Source: Novosphingobium mangrovisedimenti (GTDB taxonomy: Bacteria > Pseudomonadota > Alphaproteobacteria > Sphingomonadales > Sphingomonadaceae). From it: a DNA stretch of 64,000 bases. Below are positions 26,916 to 37,113 of the stretch, one piece after another (positions within the stretch are counted from its first letter, which is position 1; every line of letters starts with the position of its first letter). Below the pieces are notes generated by a model that saw only the letters and a program-made list of their open reading frames with translations, made no database searches and was not told the DNA's origin. The position numbers and the translations under genes are program-made. Location: positions 1-64,000 of the forward strand of contig NZ_JANZXA010000007.1 in the NCBI RefSeq assembly GCF_025153475.1, read 5' to 3'.

Positions 26916-27310
26916 CAGAACACCTCCGCGAGCACTTCGCCACCGACGTTTTCGGTGCGCGCTTCGTTGTCCGAAAGCACGCCCTTGGGCGTCGAGACGA
27001 TGGTGATGCCCAGGCCGTTGCGCACGATCGGAAGTTCCTTGGAACCCGAGTAGACGCGGCGGCCCGGCTTGGAAACGCGCTGCACGTGCTTGATCGCCGG
27101 CTCGCCTTCGAAATACTTCAGTTCGATGCGCAGCTGCGGGTGAGCGCCGGTGGCATCTTCGCTGAAGCCACGAATGTAGCCTTCGCGCTGGAGCACTTCG
27201 AGCACGCGGGCACGAAGCTTGGAGGCCGGGGACAGGACGGAGTCCTTCTTCGCCCGCTGGCCGTTGCGAATGCGGGTGAGCATATCACCCAGGGGATCGG
27301 TCATAGCCAT
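26915..27310 (-). CDS. rpsH: 30S ribosomal protein S8
   Basis: The 131-residue protein starts [18 protein letters not shown] and has the S8 end [25 protein letters not shown]8 binds the central domain of 16S rRNA and in E. coli is the translational repressor of spc through rplE; whether that control is kept here is not known. A second ATG at 27304 is an alternative start. Confidence 0.98.
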   Translation of the reverse strand: MAMTDPLGDMLTRIRNGQRAKKDSVLSPASKLRARVLEVLQREGYIRGFSEDATGAHPQLRIELKYFEGEPAIKHVQRVSKPGRRVYSGSKELPIVRNGLGITIVSTPKGVLSDNEARTENVGGEVLAEVF

Positions 27311-27324
27311 CTTCGTCTATTCCC

Positions 27325-27630
27325 TTACCAGCTCGACTTGGTCACGCCGGGGATCATGCCCTTGTTGGCAAGATCACGCAGCTCAACGCGGCACAGGCCG
27401 AACTTGCGGTAGTAACCGCGCGGACGACCGGTCGTGGCGCAACGGTTGCGAACCCGGGTCGGATTGCCGTTGCGGGGGATCTCGGCCAGCTTCAGGCGGG
27501 CGATGAGGCGCTCGGTTTCGTCGAGCGATTCATCGTCAGCGATCGCCTTGAGGCGCGCGTACTTGCCTGCGTACTTCTTGACGAGCTTCTTACGACGCTC
27601 GTTCTTGTTCACGGAACTCAGTTTCGCCAT
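27325..27630 (-). CDS. rpsN: 30S ribosomal protein S14 (zinc-free type)
   Basis: The 101-residue protein starts [17 protein letters not shown] and contains [27 protein letters not shown], the S14 core. The length and the lack of the CxxC zinc knuckle mark it as the long, zinc-independent form usual in Proteobacteria. It lies between rplE and rpsH. Confidence 0.98.
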   Translation of the reverse strand: MAKLSSVNKNERRKKLVKKYAGKYARLKAIADDESLDETERLIARLKLAEIPRNGNPTRVRNRCATTGRPRGYYRKFGLCRVELRDLANKGMIPGVTKSSW

Positions 27631-27656
27631 GGACTTAAGCTCTCTTCCTCAGCGGC

Positions 27657-28238
27657 TCACGCCGCTTCCTTCTGTTCCGACTCTTCAGCCGGGAACGGGA
27701 AACCGAACAGACGCAGCAGCTCGCGCGCTTCGTCGTCGGTCTTGGCGGTGGTGGTGACGATGATGTCCATGCCACGCACCTTCTCGATCTTGTCGTAGCT
27801 GATCTCAGGGAAAATGATCTGCTCCTTGAGACCCATCGCGTAGTTGCCGCGACCGTCGAACGACTTCGGATTCAGGCCACGGAAGTCGCGGATGCGGGGC
27901 ATCGCGATCGTGACGAGGCGATCGAGGAATTCGTACATGCGCTCGCGACGCAGCGTCACCTTGCAGCCGATCGGCATGCCTTCACGCAGCTTGAACTGCG
28001 CGATCGACTTGCGGGCCTTGGTGATCACCGGCTTCTGGCCAGCGATGGCTTCCATTTCCTCGGCGGCGGTCTGGACCTTCTTCTTGTCCTGGCTCGCCTC
28101 GCCCACGCCCATGTTGAGCGTGATCTTCTCGATCTTGGGCACTTCCATCACGTTCTTGTAGCCGAACTTCTCGGTCATCGCTTTCACGATTTCCGCGTCG
28201 TACTTGGAACGCAGACGGGGGGTGTACTTGTCAGCCAT
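27657..28238 (-). CDS. rplE: 50S ribosomal protein L5
   Basis: The 193-residue protein binds 5S rRNA and contacts P-site tRNA. It starts [18 protein letters not shown] and has the L5 core [21 protein letters not shown]. The start overlaps the rplX stop by 8 nt. A short acidic tail (EESEQKEAA) extends it slightly. Confidence 0.98.
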   Translation of the reverse strand: MADKYTPRLRSKYDAEIVKAMTEKFGYKNVMEVPKIEKITLNMGVGEASQDKKKVQTAAEEMEAIAGQKPVITKARKSIAQFKLREGMPIGCKVTLRRERMYEFLDRLVTIAMPRIRDFRGLNPKSFDGRGNYAMGLKEQIIFPEISYDKIEKVRGMDIIVTTTAKTDDEARELLRLFGFPFPAEESEQKEAA

Positions 28239-28548
28239 CGATGGTCTCCCCGGACTTCACGGCCACACGGACCTTCTTGCCGTCCTTGACTTCGAAGCGA
28301 ACGCGGGTCGGCTTGCCGTCCTTGTCGGCAACCGCGACCTTGCTGATCGCCATCGGCGCGGGCGTGCGGTCGATGCCGCCCTGCGGGTTCGCCTGGGTCG
28401 GCTTGCGGTGCTTGGTCGCGACGTTCACGCCCTCGACCACGACCTTGCCGTCCTTCGGAAGAACCTGGAGGACAGTGCCGGTGCGGCCCTTGTCCTTGCC
28501 GGACAGGACGACGACCGAGTCACCCTTCTTGATCTTCGCAGCAGCCAT
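28231..28548 (-). CDS. rplX: 50S ribosomal protein L24
   Basis: The 105-residue protein starts [20 protein letters not shown] with the KOW motif typical of L24, an assembly-initiator protein. ATG 28548 shares one base with the rplN stop, and the end overlaps rplE by 8 nt. The open frame runs further upstream but only this start is family-like. Confidence 0.97.
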   Translation of the reverse strand: MAAAKIKKGDSVVVLSGKDKGRTGTVLQVLPKDGKVVVEGVNVATKHRKPTQANPQGGIDRTPAPMAISKVAVADKDGKPTRVRFEVKDGKKVRVAVKSGETIDG

Positions 28549-28916
28549 CACAGCACCTCCGGAGCGAGCGAGATGATCTTCATGAAGCCACGGCCGCGCA
28601 GCTCGCGCACCACGGGGCCGAAGATACGGGTGCCGATCGGCTCCTCGTTCTTGTTCACGAGGACAGCAGCGTTGCTGTCGAAGCGGATCACGCTGCCATC
28701 GGGACGGCGCACGTCCTTCTTGGTGCGCACGATCACCGCACGGTGAACGTCGCCCTTCTTGACGCGAGCGCGCGGCTGCGCCTCCTTCACCGACACCACG
28801 ATGATGTCGCCGACGCCGGCGAAACGACGCTTGGACCCGCCCAGTACCTTGATGCACTGGACGCGCTTTGCGCCGCTGTTGTCCGCGACGTCGAGATTGG
28901 ATTGCATCTGGATCAT
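28548..28916 (-). CDS. rplN: 50S ribosomal protein L14
   Basis: The 122-residue protein starts [20 protein letters not shown] and includes the L14 signature [19 protein letters not shown]14 forms the B8 bridge and is the binding site of RsfS in hibernation. It follows rpsQ after 84 nt with no other gene between. Confidence 0.98.
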   Translation of the reverse strand: MIQMQSNLDVADNSGAKRVQCIKVLGGSKRRFAGVGDIIVVSVKEAQPRARVKKGDVHRAVIVRTKKDVRRPDGSVIRFDSNAAVLVNKNEEPIGTRIFGPVVRELRGRGFMKIISLAPEVL

Positions 28917-29000
28917 CGATCCGGTTCCTTCTCAACTGGCTTGCCGGAACCAGTCCGGCAGTTCCAAAAACTACCTCGAGCGGGTCGAGGCGACGTCTAA

Positions 29001-29291
29001 TCAGTTACCCGCAGCCTCGACATCGAGGTTGGCTTCGAGGGCGATGCCCTTGCCAGCCTGGAGACTGTCGATCACCTTCCAAGTCTTGGTCTTGGAGATG
29101 GGCTTGGTCTCCTCGATGCGGACGCGCTCACCAAGCTTGTAAGCGTTGTCCTCGTCGTGGGCGTGATAGCGCTTCGAGCGGCGGATGATCTTCCCGTAGA
29201 GCGGGTGCTTCACCTTGCGTTCGACCAGCACGGTCACAGTCTTGTCGGTCTTGTCGGAAACCACGGTCCCGATCAGAATACGCTTGGGCAT
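29001..29291 (-). CDS. rpsQ: 30S ribosomal protein S17
   Basis: The 96-residue protein starts [20 protein letters not shown], an OB-fold S17 with the [20 protein letters not shown] signature. S17 is a primary binder of 16S rRNA. It has a 15-residue C-terminal extension ([15 protein letters not shown]) relative to E. coli. Confidence 0.98.
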   Translation of the reverse strand: MPKRILIGTVVSDKTDKTVTVLVERKVKHPLYGKIIRRSKRYHAHDEDNAYKLGERVRIEETKPISKTKTWKVIDSLQAGKGIALEANLDVEAAGN

Positions 29292-29303
29292 CGTGTTTCC
29301 TCC

Positions 29304-29504
29304 TTACGCCTTCGCCGCACGCTCAGCCTGGAGCGTCTTGATGCGGGCGATGTCGCGACGGACTTCCTTGATGCGTGCCGGGCGCTCGAGCTGGCTCGTG
29401 GCGGCCTGGAAACGCAGGTTGAACTGCTCGCGCTTGAGGTCGACGAGGTCAGCGGTCAGCTGGTCGTCGGTCTTGGCGCGCAGGTCTTCGATCTTGCTGG
29501 CCAT
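29304..29504 (-). CDS. rpmC: 50S ribosomal protein L29
   Basis: The 66-residue helical protein has the L29 motif [21 protein letters not shown]. It sits at the peptide exit site and forms part of the SRP and trigger factor docking surface with L23. It starts 2 nt after the rplP stop. Confidence 0.98.
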   Translation of the reverse strand: MASKIEDLRAKTDDQLTADLVDLKREQFNLRFQAATSQLERPARIKEVRRDIARIKTLQAERAAKA

Positions 29505-29506
29505 GA

Positions 29507-29938
29507 TTAACCCTCCAGGTGCGAGGTGTCGCCGAGACGGGCAACGACCTTGGTCTTGATCGGCAGCTTCATCGCGGCGCGGCTGAAAGCTTCCGCAGCG
29601 AGCGGGCCGGCAACGCCGTCGAGCTCGAACAGGATACGGCCGGGCTTCACACGAGCGGCCCAGTATTCGACCGAACCCTTGCCCTTACCCTGACGGACTT
29701 CGGCAGGCTTCTTCGAAACCGGCACGTCCGGGAAGACGCGGATCCAGAGACGACCCTGGCGCTTGATGTGACGCGTGATCGCGCGGCGAGCCGCTTCGAT
29801 CTGGCGGGCGGTAATCCGCTCGGGTTCCATGGCCTTGAGGCCGTAGGAGCCGAAGTTCAGGTCCGTGCCACCCTTGGCAGCGCCCTTGATCCGGCCCTTG
29901 AAGGCCTTGCGGAACTTGGTCTTTTTCGGTTGCAGCAT
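29507..29938 (-). CDS. rplP: 50S ribosomal protein L16
   Basis: The 143-residue protein starts [19 protein letters not shown] and has the conserved [24 protein letters not shown] split over the L16 core. L16 contacts A-site tRNA and is a late-assembly protein. It follows rpsC by 21 nt. Confidence 0.98.
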   Translation of the reverse strand: MLQPKKTKFRKAFKGRIKGAAKGGTDLNFGSYGLKAMEPERITARQIEAARRAITRHIKRQGRLWIRVFPDVPVSKKPAEVRQGKGKGSVEYWAARVKPGRILFELDGVAGPLAAEAFSRAAMKLPIKTKVVARLGDTSHLEG

Positions 29939-29959
29939 GGTGCTTACTCTATCCTAGAC

Positions 29960-30655
29960 TCAGCGCGCGGGGCGAACACCGGAGGTCTGAGCCTCCAGCA
30001 TCAGCCGGTCCTGCGCCGTCGGATCGTGACCCAGGATCTCACCCTTGAAGACCCAGACCTTGATGCCGATGATGCCATAGGCGGTCAGCGCCTCGGCCTC
30101 TGCGTAGTCGATGTTCGCGCGCAGGGTGTGCAGGGGCACACGGCCTTCACGGTACTGTTCGACGCGGGCGATTTCCGCACCACCCAGACGACCGCCGCAC
30201 ATGATCTTGACGCCTTCGGCGCCCAGACGCATCGCGGACTGCATCGCGCGCTTCATCGCACGGCGGAAAGCCACGCGGCGAATGAGCTGGTCGGCGATGC
30301 CCTGAGCGACGAGCTTCGCGTCGATTTCCGGCTTGCGGATTTCGACGATGTTCAGCTTCACTTCGCTGCTGGTCATCACGGCCAGCTTCTTGCGCAGCTT
30401 CTCGATGTCCGCGCCCTTCTTGCCGATGATGACACCGGGGCGGGCAGCGTAGATCGAGATGCGGCACAGCTTGGCCGGACGCTCGATGACCACCTTCGAG
30501 ATCGCAGCCTGCGGCACGCTCTCGATGATGAACTTGCGGATCTTGAGGTCTTCCTCAAGCAGCTTGCCGTAGTCCCGGCCTTCCGCGAACCAGCGGCTGT
30601 CCCAGGTACGGTTGATCTGCAGACGCAGACCGATCGGATTGCTCTTGTGACCCAT
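29960..30655 (-). CDS. rpsC: 30S ribosomal protein S3
   Basis: The 231-residue protein starts [20 protein letters not shown] and has the KH-domain GxxG in [18 protein letters not shown]3 lies at the mRNA entry and takes part in helicase activity. It follows rplV by 3 nt. Confidence 0.98.
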   Translation of the reverse strand: MGHKSNPIGLRLQINRTWDSRWFAEGRDYGKLLEEDLKIRKFIIESVPQAAISKVVIERPAKLCRISIYAARPGVIIGKKGADIEKLRKKLAVMTSSEVKLNIVEIRKPEIDAKLVAQGIADQLIRRVAFRRAMKRAMQSAMRLGAEGVKIMCGGRLGGAEIARVEQYREGRVPLHTLRANIDYAEAEALTAYGIIGIKVWVFKGEILGHDPTAQDRLMLEAQTSGVRPAR

Positions 30656-30658
30656 GGA

Positions 30659-31036
30659 TCAGGCCTCCTCGACTTCGCGAACGACGATCCGCAGGCGTGA
30701 GAACGGCTTGAGGATCCGGGTGGACTTGCCGCGACCACGGGCATGGAAACGCTTCATGGTGATCGACTTGCCGACCGACGCCTCGGCGACGACGAGCGCG
30801 TCGACGTCGAGGTTGTGGTTGTTCTCGGCATTGGCGATCGCCGATGCGAGAATCTTGCGCGCTTCCACAGCCATGGCCTTCTTCGAGAAAGCCAGGATGT
30901 TCATCGCGTCCTCGGCCTTCTTGCCGCGGATCAGGCCGGCGACGAGATTGAGCTTCTGGGCGGAACCACGAATGGTGGTGCCGACCGCAAGAGCTTCCTT
31001 CTCGCCGACGCGGCGCGGTGCTGCCTGCTTGCTCAT
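30659..31036 (-). CDS. rplV: 50S ribosomal protein L22
   Basis: The 125-residue protein has the L22 core [20 protein letters not shown] and the tunnel-loop region [21 protein letters not shown]22 lines the exit tunnel beside L4 and contributes to macrolide response. The start shares one base with the rpsS stop. Confidence 0.98.
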   Translation of the reverse strand: MSKQAAPRRVGEKEALAVGTTIRGSAQKLNLVAGLIRGKKAEDAMNILAFSKKAMAVEARKILASAIANAENNHNLDVDALVVAEASVGKSITMKRFHARGRGKSTRILKPFSRLRIVVREVEEA

Positions 31037-31314
31037 TAGCGCTTGCCCTTCTTGTCGGCAGCGTGGCCGGGGAACGAGCGCGTGGGCGCGAATTCACCGA
31101 GCTTGTGGCCGACCATGTCCTCGTTGACCGAGACCGGGATGAACTTGTGCCCGTTGTAGACGTTGAACGTCAGACCAACGAACTGCGGAAGGATGGTGGA
31201 GCGACGCGACCAGGTCTTGATCGGGCCAGCCTTGGTGCCGGCATCCTGCGCGACCTCGGCCTTCTTGAGAAGGTACAGGTCGACGAAGGGGCCTTTCCAG
31301 ACGGAACGTGCCAT
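31036..31314 (-). CDS. rpsS: 30S ribosomal protein S19
   Basis: The 92-residue protein starts [20 protein letters not shown] and has the S19 signature [20 protein letters not shown]19 forms a complex with S13 in the head. It follows rplB by 6 nt. Confidence 0.98.
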   Translation of the reverse strand: MARSVWKGPFVDLYLLKKAEVAQDAGTKAGPIKTWSRRSTILPQFVGLTFNVYNGHKFIPVSVNEDMVGHKLGEFAPTRSFPGHAADKKGKR

Positions 31315-31320
31315 CGTGTC

Positions 31321-32157
31321 TTACCTCTTCTTCTTGGCGTGGCGCGAACGGATGATCATCTTGTCCGTCTGCTTGTTGTTGCGAGTACGGGCACCCTTGG
31401 TCGGCTTACCCCACGGGGTAACCGGGTGACGACCGCCCGAAGTGCGGCCTTCACCACCACCGTGCGGGTGATCGACCGGGTTCTTGGCGACACCGCGGGT
31501 CAGCGGGCGACGGCCCATCCAGCGCTTGCGGCCAGCCTTGGCGAGGGTCTGGTTCTGGTTGTCGGGGTTCGACACCGCACCAACCGTACCCATGCAGTCG
31601 CCACGCAGGTAACGCTGCTCGCCCGAGTTGAGGCGCACGATGACCATGCCGCGGTCACGACCGACGACCTGGACGTAGGCACCGGCCGAACGTGCGATCT
31701 GACCGCCCTTGCCGGGCTTCATCTCGACGTTGTGGCAGATCGTACCGACCGGCATCTGCGACAGGAGCATCGCGTTGCCCGGCTTCGTGTCGGTCTTCTC
31801 GCCGGCGACGATGACGTCACCAACGGCCAGACGCTGCGGCGCGATGATGTAGGCCAGTTCGCCGTCCGTGTACTTCACCAGAGCGATGAAGGCGGTGCGG
31901 TTCGGGTCGTACTCGATCCGCTCGACGGTGGCTTCCATGTCCCACTTGCGACGCTTGAAGTCGATGTAGCGGTACTTCTGCTTGTGGCCGCCAGCAATGC
32001 CGCGCGAAGTCACGTGGCCCTTGTTGTTGCGGCCGCCGGTCTTGCGCTTGCCTTCGGTCAGAGCCTTGACAGGCTTGCCCTTCCACAGCGCCGACTTGTC
32101 GACGAGGACCAGGCCGCGACGGGCGGGGCTGGTCGGGTTGTAGTTCTTCAGTGCCAT
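31321..32157 (-). CDS. rplB: 50S ribosomal protein L2
   Basis: The 278-residue protein starts [20 protein letters not shown] and ends with the highly conserved [18 protein letters not shown] region needed for peptidyl transferase. L2 supports subunit association. It follows rplW by 4 nt. Confidence 0.98.
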   Translation of the reverse strand: MALKNYNPTSPARRGLVLVDKSALWKGKPVKALTEGKRKTGGRNNKGHVTSRGIAGGHKQKYRYIDFKRRKWDMEATVERIEYDPNRTAFIALVKYTDGELAYIIAPQRLAVGDVIVAGEKTDTKPGNAMLLSQMPVGTICHNVEMKPGKGGQIARSAGAYVQVVGRDRGMVIVRLNSGEQRYLRGDCMGTVGAVSNPDNQNQTLAKAGRKRWMGRRPLTRGVAKNPVDHPHGGGEGRTSGGRHPVTPWGKPTKGARTRNNKQTDKMIIRSRHAKKKR

Positions 32158-32161
32158 CGGA

Positions 32162-32479
32162 TCAGCCCCGTACGCCTTCGGTGATGTCGATCGGCTGCTC
32201 GCCTTCGGCCAGCGTGACGATCGCCTTCTTCACGTCGCTGCGGCGGTAAGCCTTACCGCGCCAGCGCTTCGTCTTGCCCTTGGTGACGAGCGTGTTCACG
32301 CCAGCAACCTTGCGGTCGAACAGCGCTTCCACAGCCGCCTTGATCTCGGGCTTGGTCGCATCGCCGGCGACCTTGAAGACGACCGCGTTGTTCTCCGAAA
32401 GGAGCGTCGACTTCTCGGTGATGTGCGGCGAGAGGATCACGTCGTAGTGACGGATATCCACTTCCTTGGTCTTAGCCAT
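32162..32479 (-). CDS. rplW: 50S ribosomal protein L23
   Basis: The 105-residue protein has the L23 pattern [20 protein letters not shown] and [20 protein letters not shown]23 is the main docking site for trigger factor and SRP at the tunnel exit. The start overlaps the rplD stop by 8 nt. Confidence 0.98.
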   Translation of the reverse strand: MAKTKEVDIRHYDVILSPHITEKSTLLSENNAVVFKVAGDATKPEIKAAVEALFDRKVAGVNTLVTKGKTKRWRGKAYRRSDVKKAIVTLAEGEQPIDITEGVRG

Positions 32480-33095
32480 TGAAACGCGCCTCCAGTTTCT
32501 CGACCGCGGCGCGCGTCAGCACCAGCGTATCATGCTTCAGGATGTCGTAGACATTGGCGCCGATGGCGGGGAGCACGTTGACGCCGACGATGTTGCGAGC
32601 GGCGCGAGCGAAGTTGTCGTTCACCGCTTCACCGTCGATCACCAGCACCTTCTTGCCGAAGCCTGCCTTCGCGAGCTGACCGGCCAGAGCCTTGGTCTTG
32701 CCGTCGCCGTCGAGCGTGTCGACGATGACGAGACCGTTCTGGGCCTTGGCCGAGAGGGCCATCTTGAGGCCGAGAGCACGGACCTTCTTGTTCAGCGAGA
32801 CGTTGAACTCGCGGCGACGCGCACCGTGAGCCTTACCACCGCCGATGAAGACCGGAGCCGCACGGTCACCGTGACGAGCCGTGCCGCCGCCCTTCTGGCG
32901 ACCCCACTTCTTGCCGGTGCGCGCAACGTCGGAACGCTCGCGGGTGGCGCGGGCGATGCCGCGACGGTTTTCGAGCTGCCAGGTGACGACGCGATGCAGG
33001 ACGTCCGCGCGCGGCTCGAGGCCGAACACGTCATCCGACAGGTCGATGTCGCCCTTGCCGGCAGTGCCATCGAGGTTGAGGACCTTGACCTTCAC
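32472..33095 (-). CDS. rplD: 50S ribosomal protein L4
   Basis: The 207-residue protein has the L4 loop [20 protein letters not shown] that lines the exit tunnel. In E. coli L4 represses its own operon by binding the S10 leader. Whether this applies here is unknown, but a structured gap lies two genes upstream. It follows rplC by 3 nt. Confidence 0.98.
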   Translation of the reverse strand: MKVKVLNLDGTAGKGDIDLSDDVFGLEPRADVLHRVVTWQLENRRGIARATRERSDVARTGKKWGRQKGGGTARHGDRAAPVFIGGGKAHGARRREFNVSLNKKVRALGLKMALSAKAQNGLVIVDTLDGDGKTKALAGQLAKAGFGKKVLVIDGEAVNDNFARAARNIVGVNVLPAIGANVYDILKHDTLVLTRAAVEKLEARFNG

Positions 33096-33098
33096 GAC

Positions 33099-33857
33099 TT
33101 AGCCCTCCTGGCCTTCGGTCGCTTCGACGGCCGCGGTGTCTTCCGCGGGGGTGTCGGCGGCGGCCGAGTCATTGCTGTTGGCGGCCTGCTTCAGGCCGGC
33201 GGGATACGGAGCCTCGGCGTGACGGTCGACCTTGACGGCGTCCGAAACGGTGAGCCACGAATTCTTCGCGCCCGGGACCGAACCCTTGACGAAGATCAGG
33301 CCACGCTCGTCGTCCACGCGGACGATCTCGAGGTTCTGCTGGGTGCGCTGACGGTCGCCCATGTGGCCGGCCATCTTCTTGTTCTTGAAGACCTTGCCCG
33401 GATCCTGGCGGTTACCCGTCGAACCGTGCGAACGGTGCGAGAGCGAAACACCGTGGGTGGCGCGCAGACCGCCGAAGCCCCAACGCTTCATGGCGCCCTG
33501 GAAGCCCTTGCCCTGCGTGTGGCCGGCAACGTCGACGAGCTGGCCGGGCACAAAGTGCGAGGCAGCGATGGTCGAGCCGACGTCGAGCAGCGCGTCGTCG
33601 GCGACGCGGAACTCGGCAACACGCATCTTGAGCGGAACTTCAGCCTTGGCGAAGTGCTCGCGCTGCGGCTTGGCTACGTTCTTCTGCTTGGCTTCGCCGG
33701 CACCGAGCTGAACCGCGACGTAACCGTCACGATCAGCGGTACGGACCGAAACCACCTGGCAGTCTTCAAGCGCCAGGACAGTGACGGGCACGTGGCGTCC
33801 GTCATCCTGGAACAGGCGGGTCATCCCGACTTTCTTGGCGATCACGCCGGTACGCAT
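33099..33857 (-). CDS. rplC: 50S ribosomal protein L3 with Ala/Glu-rich tail
   Basis: The 252-residue protein starts [20 protein letters not shown] and carries the L3 loop region [20 protein letters not shown] near the peptidyl transferase centre. A tail of roughly 35 residues (from [13 protein letters not shown]) rich in Ala, Glu and Thr is absent from E. coli L3. ATG 33857 is set by homology; the frame is open far upstream. A 352-nt gap separates it from rpsJ. Confidence 0.97.
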   Translation of the reverse strand: MRTGVIAKKVGMTRLFQDDGRHVPVTVLALEDCQVVSVRTADRDGYVAVQLGAGEAKQKNVAKPQREHFAKAEVPLKMRVAEFRVADDALLDVGSTIAASHFVPGQLVDVAGHTQGKGFQGAMKRWGFGGLRATHGVSLSHRSHGSTGNRQDPGKVFKNKKMAGHMGDRQRTQQNLEIVRVDDERGLIFVKGSVPGAKNSWLTVSDAVKVDRHAEAPYPAGLKQAANSNDSAAADTPAEDTAAVEATEGQEG

Positions 33858-34209
33858 GACCTTACTCCTTACAGAGGCCTGCCCGGGCCCATCCCGAACA
33901 GGCGTGTCCAGCCCAAATTGTGATGCATGCCCCGTCCGGGCTGGGTGCTCCCTGCAAGCCCTGAATGGGCCGCGGAAGCGAGACGGGGGACGCATTCCCG
34001 GCGCTTGGCCCGAAGGCGGCGCCGGAGGTATCCCTTGTGTCCCCGCCCGGTTTCCCTTGGGGGCTCTGTCTCTGCGGGTTTCTCCCCGCAAAGCCGGCCT
34101 CGAGGACCGACAAGGATGTCTGGATCCGAAGATCCGAATATCGTTCCGTTCGTTTAAGGTCCGATCGGAAAGGACCTTGGGGCCGCCAGAGGCAGCCCCG
34201 GAGCCGGCA
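33858..34209 (-). promoter_or_regulatory. Structured non-coding gap between rpsJ and rplC
   Basis: No gene is seen in these 352 nt. Three stem-loops are evident: GGGGCCGCC-AGA-GGCAGCCCC (34179-34199), AAGGTCC with GGACCTT (34156-34178), and TGCGGG-TTTCTC-CCCGCA (34073-34090). None has a clear T-run on the minus strand, so they look like mRNA structures and not terminators. In most bacteria rpsJ and rplC are nearly adjacent, so this spacer is unusual. Confidence 0.6.
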
Positions 34210-34521
34210 TTAGGCCAGCTTGATCTCGACGTTCACGCCTGCAGCCAGGTCGAGCTTCATCAGCGCGTCGACAGTGGCGGCGTTCGGCTGCACGATGTCG
34301 AGCAGACGCTTGTAGGTGCGAACCTCGAACTGCTCACGCGACTTCTTGTCGATGTGAGGACCGCGGTTCACGGTGAACTTCTCGATCTTCGTCGGCAGCG
34401 GAATGGGGCCCCGAATGAGCGCGCCGGTACGGCGGGCGGTGTCAGCGATTTCGCCAGTCGCCTGGTCGAGCACGCGGTGGTCAAACGCCTTGAGGCGAAT
34501 GCGGATGTTCTGAGCTTCCAT
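34210..34521 (-). CDS. rpsJ: 30S ribosomal protein S10 (NusE)
   Basis: The 103-residue protein starts [20 protein letters not shown] and has [22 protein letters not shown]10 is in the 30S head and also acts as the NusE antitermination factor. It is the first gene of the S10 cluster. A promoter lies about 60-90 nt upstream, on the far side of which is the HNH gene. Confidence 0.98.
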   Translation of the reverse strand: MEAQNIRIRLKAFDHRVLDQATGEIADTARRTGALIRGPIPLPTKIEKFTVNRGPHIDKKSREQFEVRTYKRLLDIVQPNAATVDALMKLDLAAGVNVEIKLA

Positions 34522-34581
34522 TACCTACTACCGATGAGAAAGAGCCAAGGGGCTTTCACCCCGAACAAATTCGAAGCGCGC

Positions 34582-34609
34582 CCCTACATCGCATGAGGGA
34601 TTCGCGCAA
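34582..34609 (-). promoter_or_regulatory. Promoter of rpsJ (S10 operon)
   Basis: On the minus strand TTGCGC (34609-34604), a 16-nt spacer and GTAGGG (34587-34582) lie 61 nt before rpsJ. The spacer length and -10 sequence match the rplO promoter (CTAGGG). The -35 box is weaker than the others. Confidence 0.45.
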
Positions 34610-34738
34610 GTCCTGATTGCGGGAAAATTTCGGAATTCCGCGGGACCCGATAGCCCTACTCGCTACGCGCAAGGAAATGATTCAGGCACGCGTTGCAGCG
34701 CACGATTCTGAAGCCGCCTTGCAGCGCAACGCTGCGCC

Positions 34739-35086
34739 CTACCTTTGCTTCTTCTTGCCCAACGCCGCGTTGAAATCCGGATCCTTGTTGGCGACCCAGC
34801 CCAGGAACTTCTCTATCCGCGGATCAAGCCGCAGGAGATCGACGTCCAGCCCGTAACGTTGCAGTTCCGAGTTGGTGAAGGTGGTGATCAGCATGTTCTG
34901 GCAGATCGGGTGCATCGGCACGGTGTCGCGCCCGCCCCGGCTCTTGGGAACCGGATGGTGCCAGATCACCGTCTCGCCGCAGGGCCGGCCGCATAGCCAG
35001 CAATCAGGTGGTGGCGGAGCCTCGGGCGCGTCTTCATCGTCGAAGATGTCCTCGCGCGGGCCATGCTTGGAATACTTGCGTGCCAT
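34739..35086 (-). CDS. HNH endonuclease-like protein
   Basis: The 115-residue protein has a zinc-knuckle HNH-like fold: CWLCGRPCG (Cys29, Cys32), the metal-binding HH at 43-44 in WHHPVPKSRGG, and a PMHPICQN segment (His59, Cys62) as the second half. This is the HNH beta-beta-alpha arrangement of nucleases. The N-terminus is acidic and Pro-rich, the C-terminus basic. ATG 35086 gives MARKYSKHGP. It stands alone between tuf and rpsJ on the minus strand. Target is unknown. Confidence 0.7.
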   Translation of the reverse strand: MARKYSKHGPREDIFDDEDAPEAPPPPDCWLCGRPCGETVIWHHPVPKSRGGRDTVPMHPICQNMLITTFTNSELQRYGLDVDLLRLDPRIEKFLGWVANKDPDFNAALGKKKQR

Positions 35087-35191
35087 GGGCCCAGCCCTAA
35101 CCGTGGACAGCACCGGACGCCAGCCCCTTCCCTCCGGCCCCGCCGCCTCCTATGTTGGACGAGCGACACCACACTGACGCGATTTCCCCCC

Positions 35192-35724
35192 ATGCCCTTC
35201 TTCAAGACACTATCCGGCGCCAGCGCCGCTATCGCGCTTACCTTTGTAGTGGCGAGCCCCGCCACTGCGGCCGAGGCCCCTACCCCTTTCTCGACAAGGC
35301 CGTACCGATCGACCTCGGCCCCGACTATCCCGAAGACGACATCCCGGCTGACGACATTCCCGATGACGGAACGCCCGTCCTGACCGCCCACATCACCATG
35401 CCCGAGCGCGAAGACGAAGCCTGCCGTGCCGCCGCCAATCAGAGCAATGGCGGCAATGCCGGCACGATCGTCGTATGCTCGCATGGCGGCGACGGGACCG
35501 ACCAGCGTGTTTCCCCTTCCAAGTCCGTCGACGAAAGCACGCGCAACGGCGCGCTCCATCCACCGGATGTCAGCGGACTGCCGGGATGCCTGGGCCCCTG
35601 TATCACGATCCGGTTCGGCCGCGTGCCGCCACCGGTCTACTACATCGACCTCAGCACCATTCCCGAGGCCCCCGAAGGCTCGGATGCGTGGAAGATCGGG
35701 AAAGGAGAGATGCGCGCGCCCTGA
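35192..35724 (+). CDS. Secreted hypothetical protein with apparent -1 frameshift
   Basis: ATG 35192 opens a good signal peptide (MPFFKTLSGASAAIALTFVV, cleavage near ATAAEAP), but its frame stops at 35383 in unlikely sequence. Shifting back one base at 35284-35290 (CCCTTTC) joins it to an acidic, Cys-containing domain (LDKAVPIDLGPDYPEDD and onward) that runs to TGA 35722-35724. The joined protein is about 178 residues, with a Cys pair in GCLGPCITIRFG. No family was recognised. A true deletion, a sequencing error in the CCCC/TTT run, or programmed slippage are all possible. Confidence 0.6.
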
Positions 35725-35765
35725 AGTTCGTACGGCATACGCATCGCTCCCCTCATGGCCACAAC

Positions 35766-35800
35766 GAAAAAGCCCGGCCTCCTTGCGGAGGCCGGGCCTT
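35766..35800 (-). terminator. Rho-independent terminator after tuf
   Basis: GCCCGGCCTCC (35772-35782) and GGAGGCCGGGC (35787-35797) form an 11-bp stem with loop TTGC. On the minus strand the stem is followed by TTTTTCG (plus A-run 35767-35771). It lies about 28 nt after the tuf stop and should end the rpsL-rpsG-fusA-tuf transcript. Confidence 0.85.
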
Positions 35801-35827
35801 TAACTCGGTTATCCGAGGATCAGCGAA

Positions 35828-37018
35828 TTACTTCGTGATCTTCGAGACAACGCCCGAGCCGACGGTGCGGCCGCCTTCGCGGATAGCGAAGCGGAGGCCT
35901 TCGTCCATGGCGATCGGGGCGATCAGCTTGACCGACAGGGCAACGTTGTCGCCCGGCATGACCATCTCGGTGCCCTCGGGGAGGATCACTTCACCGGTCA
36001 CGTCGGTGGTGCGGAAGTAGAACTGCGGGCGGTAGTTGGCGAAGAACGGCGTGTGACGGCCACCTTCGTCCTTCGACAGCACGTAGACTTCGGCGTCGAA
36101 CTCGGTGTGCGGGGTAACGGTGCCCGGCTTGGCGAGAACCTGGCCACGCTCGACTTCGTCGCGCTTCAGACCACGGACCAGCGCGCCGATGTTGTCGCCG
36201 GCTTCACCCTGGTCGAGCAGCTTGCGGAACATTTCGACACCGGTGACGGTGGTCTTCTGGGTGTCGCGGATACCGACGACTTCGACTTCCTCACCAACCT
36301 TGATGATGCCGGTTTCGACACGGCCGGTCACAACGGTACCGCGGCCCGAGATCGAGAACACGTCTTCGACCGGCATCAGGAACGGCTTGTCGGTCGGACG
36401 CGGCGGCTGCGGGATGTACTCGTCGACAGCGTTCATCAGTTCGATGATCGAGTTCTTGCCGATTTCGTCGTCGCGACCTTCGAGAGCGGCCAGAGCCGAA
36501 CCCTTGATGATCGGAATATCGTCGCCCGGGAATTCGTACGACGACAGCAGTTCGCGAACTTCGAGTTCGACGAGCTCGAGGAGTTCCTCGTCGTCGACCT
36601 GGTCGACCTTGTTCATGTACACGACCAGAGCCGGCACGCCGACCTGACGGGCGAGCAGGATGTGCTCGCGGGTCTGCGGCATCGGGCCGTCAGCAGCGTT
36701 CACCACGAGGATGGCGCCGTCCATCTGGGCCGCACCGGTGATCATGTTCTTCACGTAGTCGGCGTGACCCGGGCAGTCGACGTGCGCGTAGTGACGGGCA
36801 GCGGTCTCGTACTCGACGTGCGCGGTCGAGATGGTGATGCCGCGCTCACGCTCTTCGGGAGCCTTGTCGATGTTGGCGAAGTCGACCGCTTCACCGCCGT
36901 TGACTTCGGCCATGACCTTGGTGATGGCAGCCGTCAGGGTGGTCTTGCCGTGGTCGACGTGACCGATGGTGCCGATATTGCAGTGCGGCTTGTTCCGCTC
37001 GAATTTTGCCTTCGCCAT
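35828..37018 (-). CDS. tuf: Translation elongation factor Tu
   Basis: The 396-residue GTPase delivers aminoacyl-tRNA to the ribosome. G1 is GHVDHGKT at 19-26, G2 includes [15 protein letters not shown]3 DCPGHADY and G4 NKVD. It starts [20 protein letters not shown]. Domains II and III are complete. It lies 95 nt after fusA and ends at a strong terminator. Only one tuf copy is in this window. Confidence 0.99.
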   Translation of the reverse strand: MAKAKFERNKPHCNIGTIGHVDHGKTTLTAAITKVMAEVNGGEAVDFANIDKAPEERERGITISTAHVEYETAARHYAHVDCPGHADYVKNMITGAAQMDGAILVVNAADGPMPQTREHILLARQVGVPALVVYMNKVDQVDDEELLELVELEVRELLSSYEFPGDDIPIIKGSALAALEGRDDEIGKNSIIELMNAVDEYIPQPPRPTDKPFLMPVEDVFSISGRGTVVTGRVETGIIKVGEEVEVVGIRDTQKTTVTGVEMFRKLLDQGEAGDNIGALVRGLKRDEVERGQVLAKPGTVTPHTEFDAEVYVLSKDEGGRHTPFFANYRPQFYFRTTDVTGEVILPEGTEMVMPGDNVALSVKLIAPIAMDEGLRFAIREGGRTVGSGVVSKITK

Positions 37019-37113
37019 CTTTCAAACCTTCTTTCGTCTCAAAATTGAATCAGCGGGTAAGGAGGCGGAGCCCGCGGAATCAGCAGGCGCCGCCCCTAGA
37101 ACCATTCTTGCCC

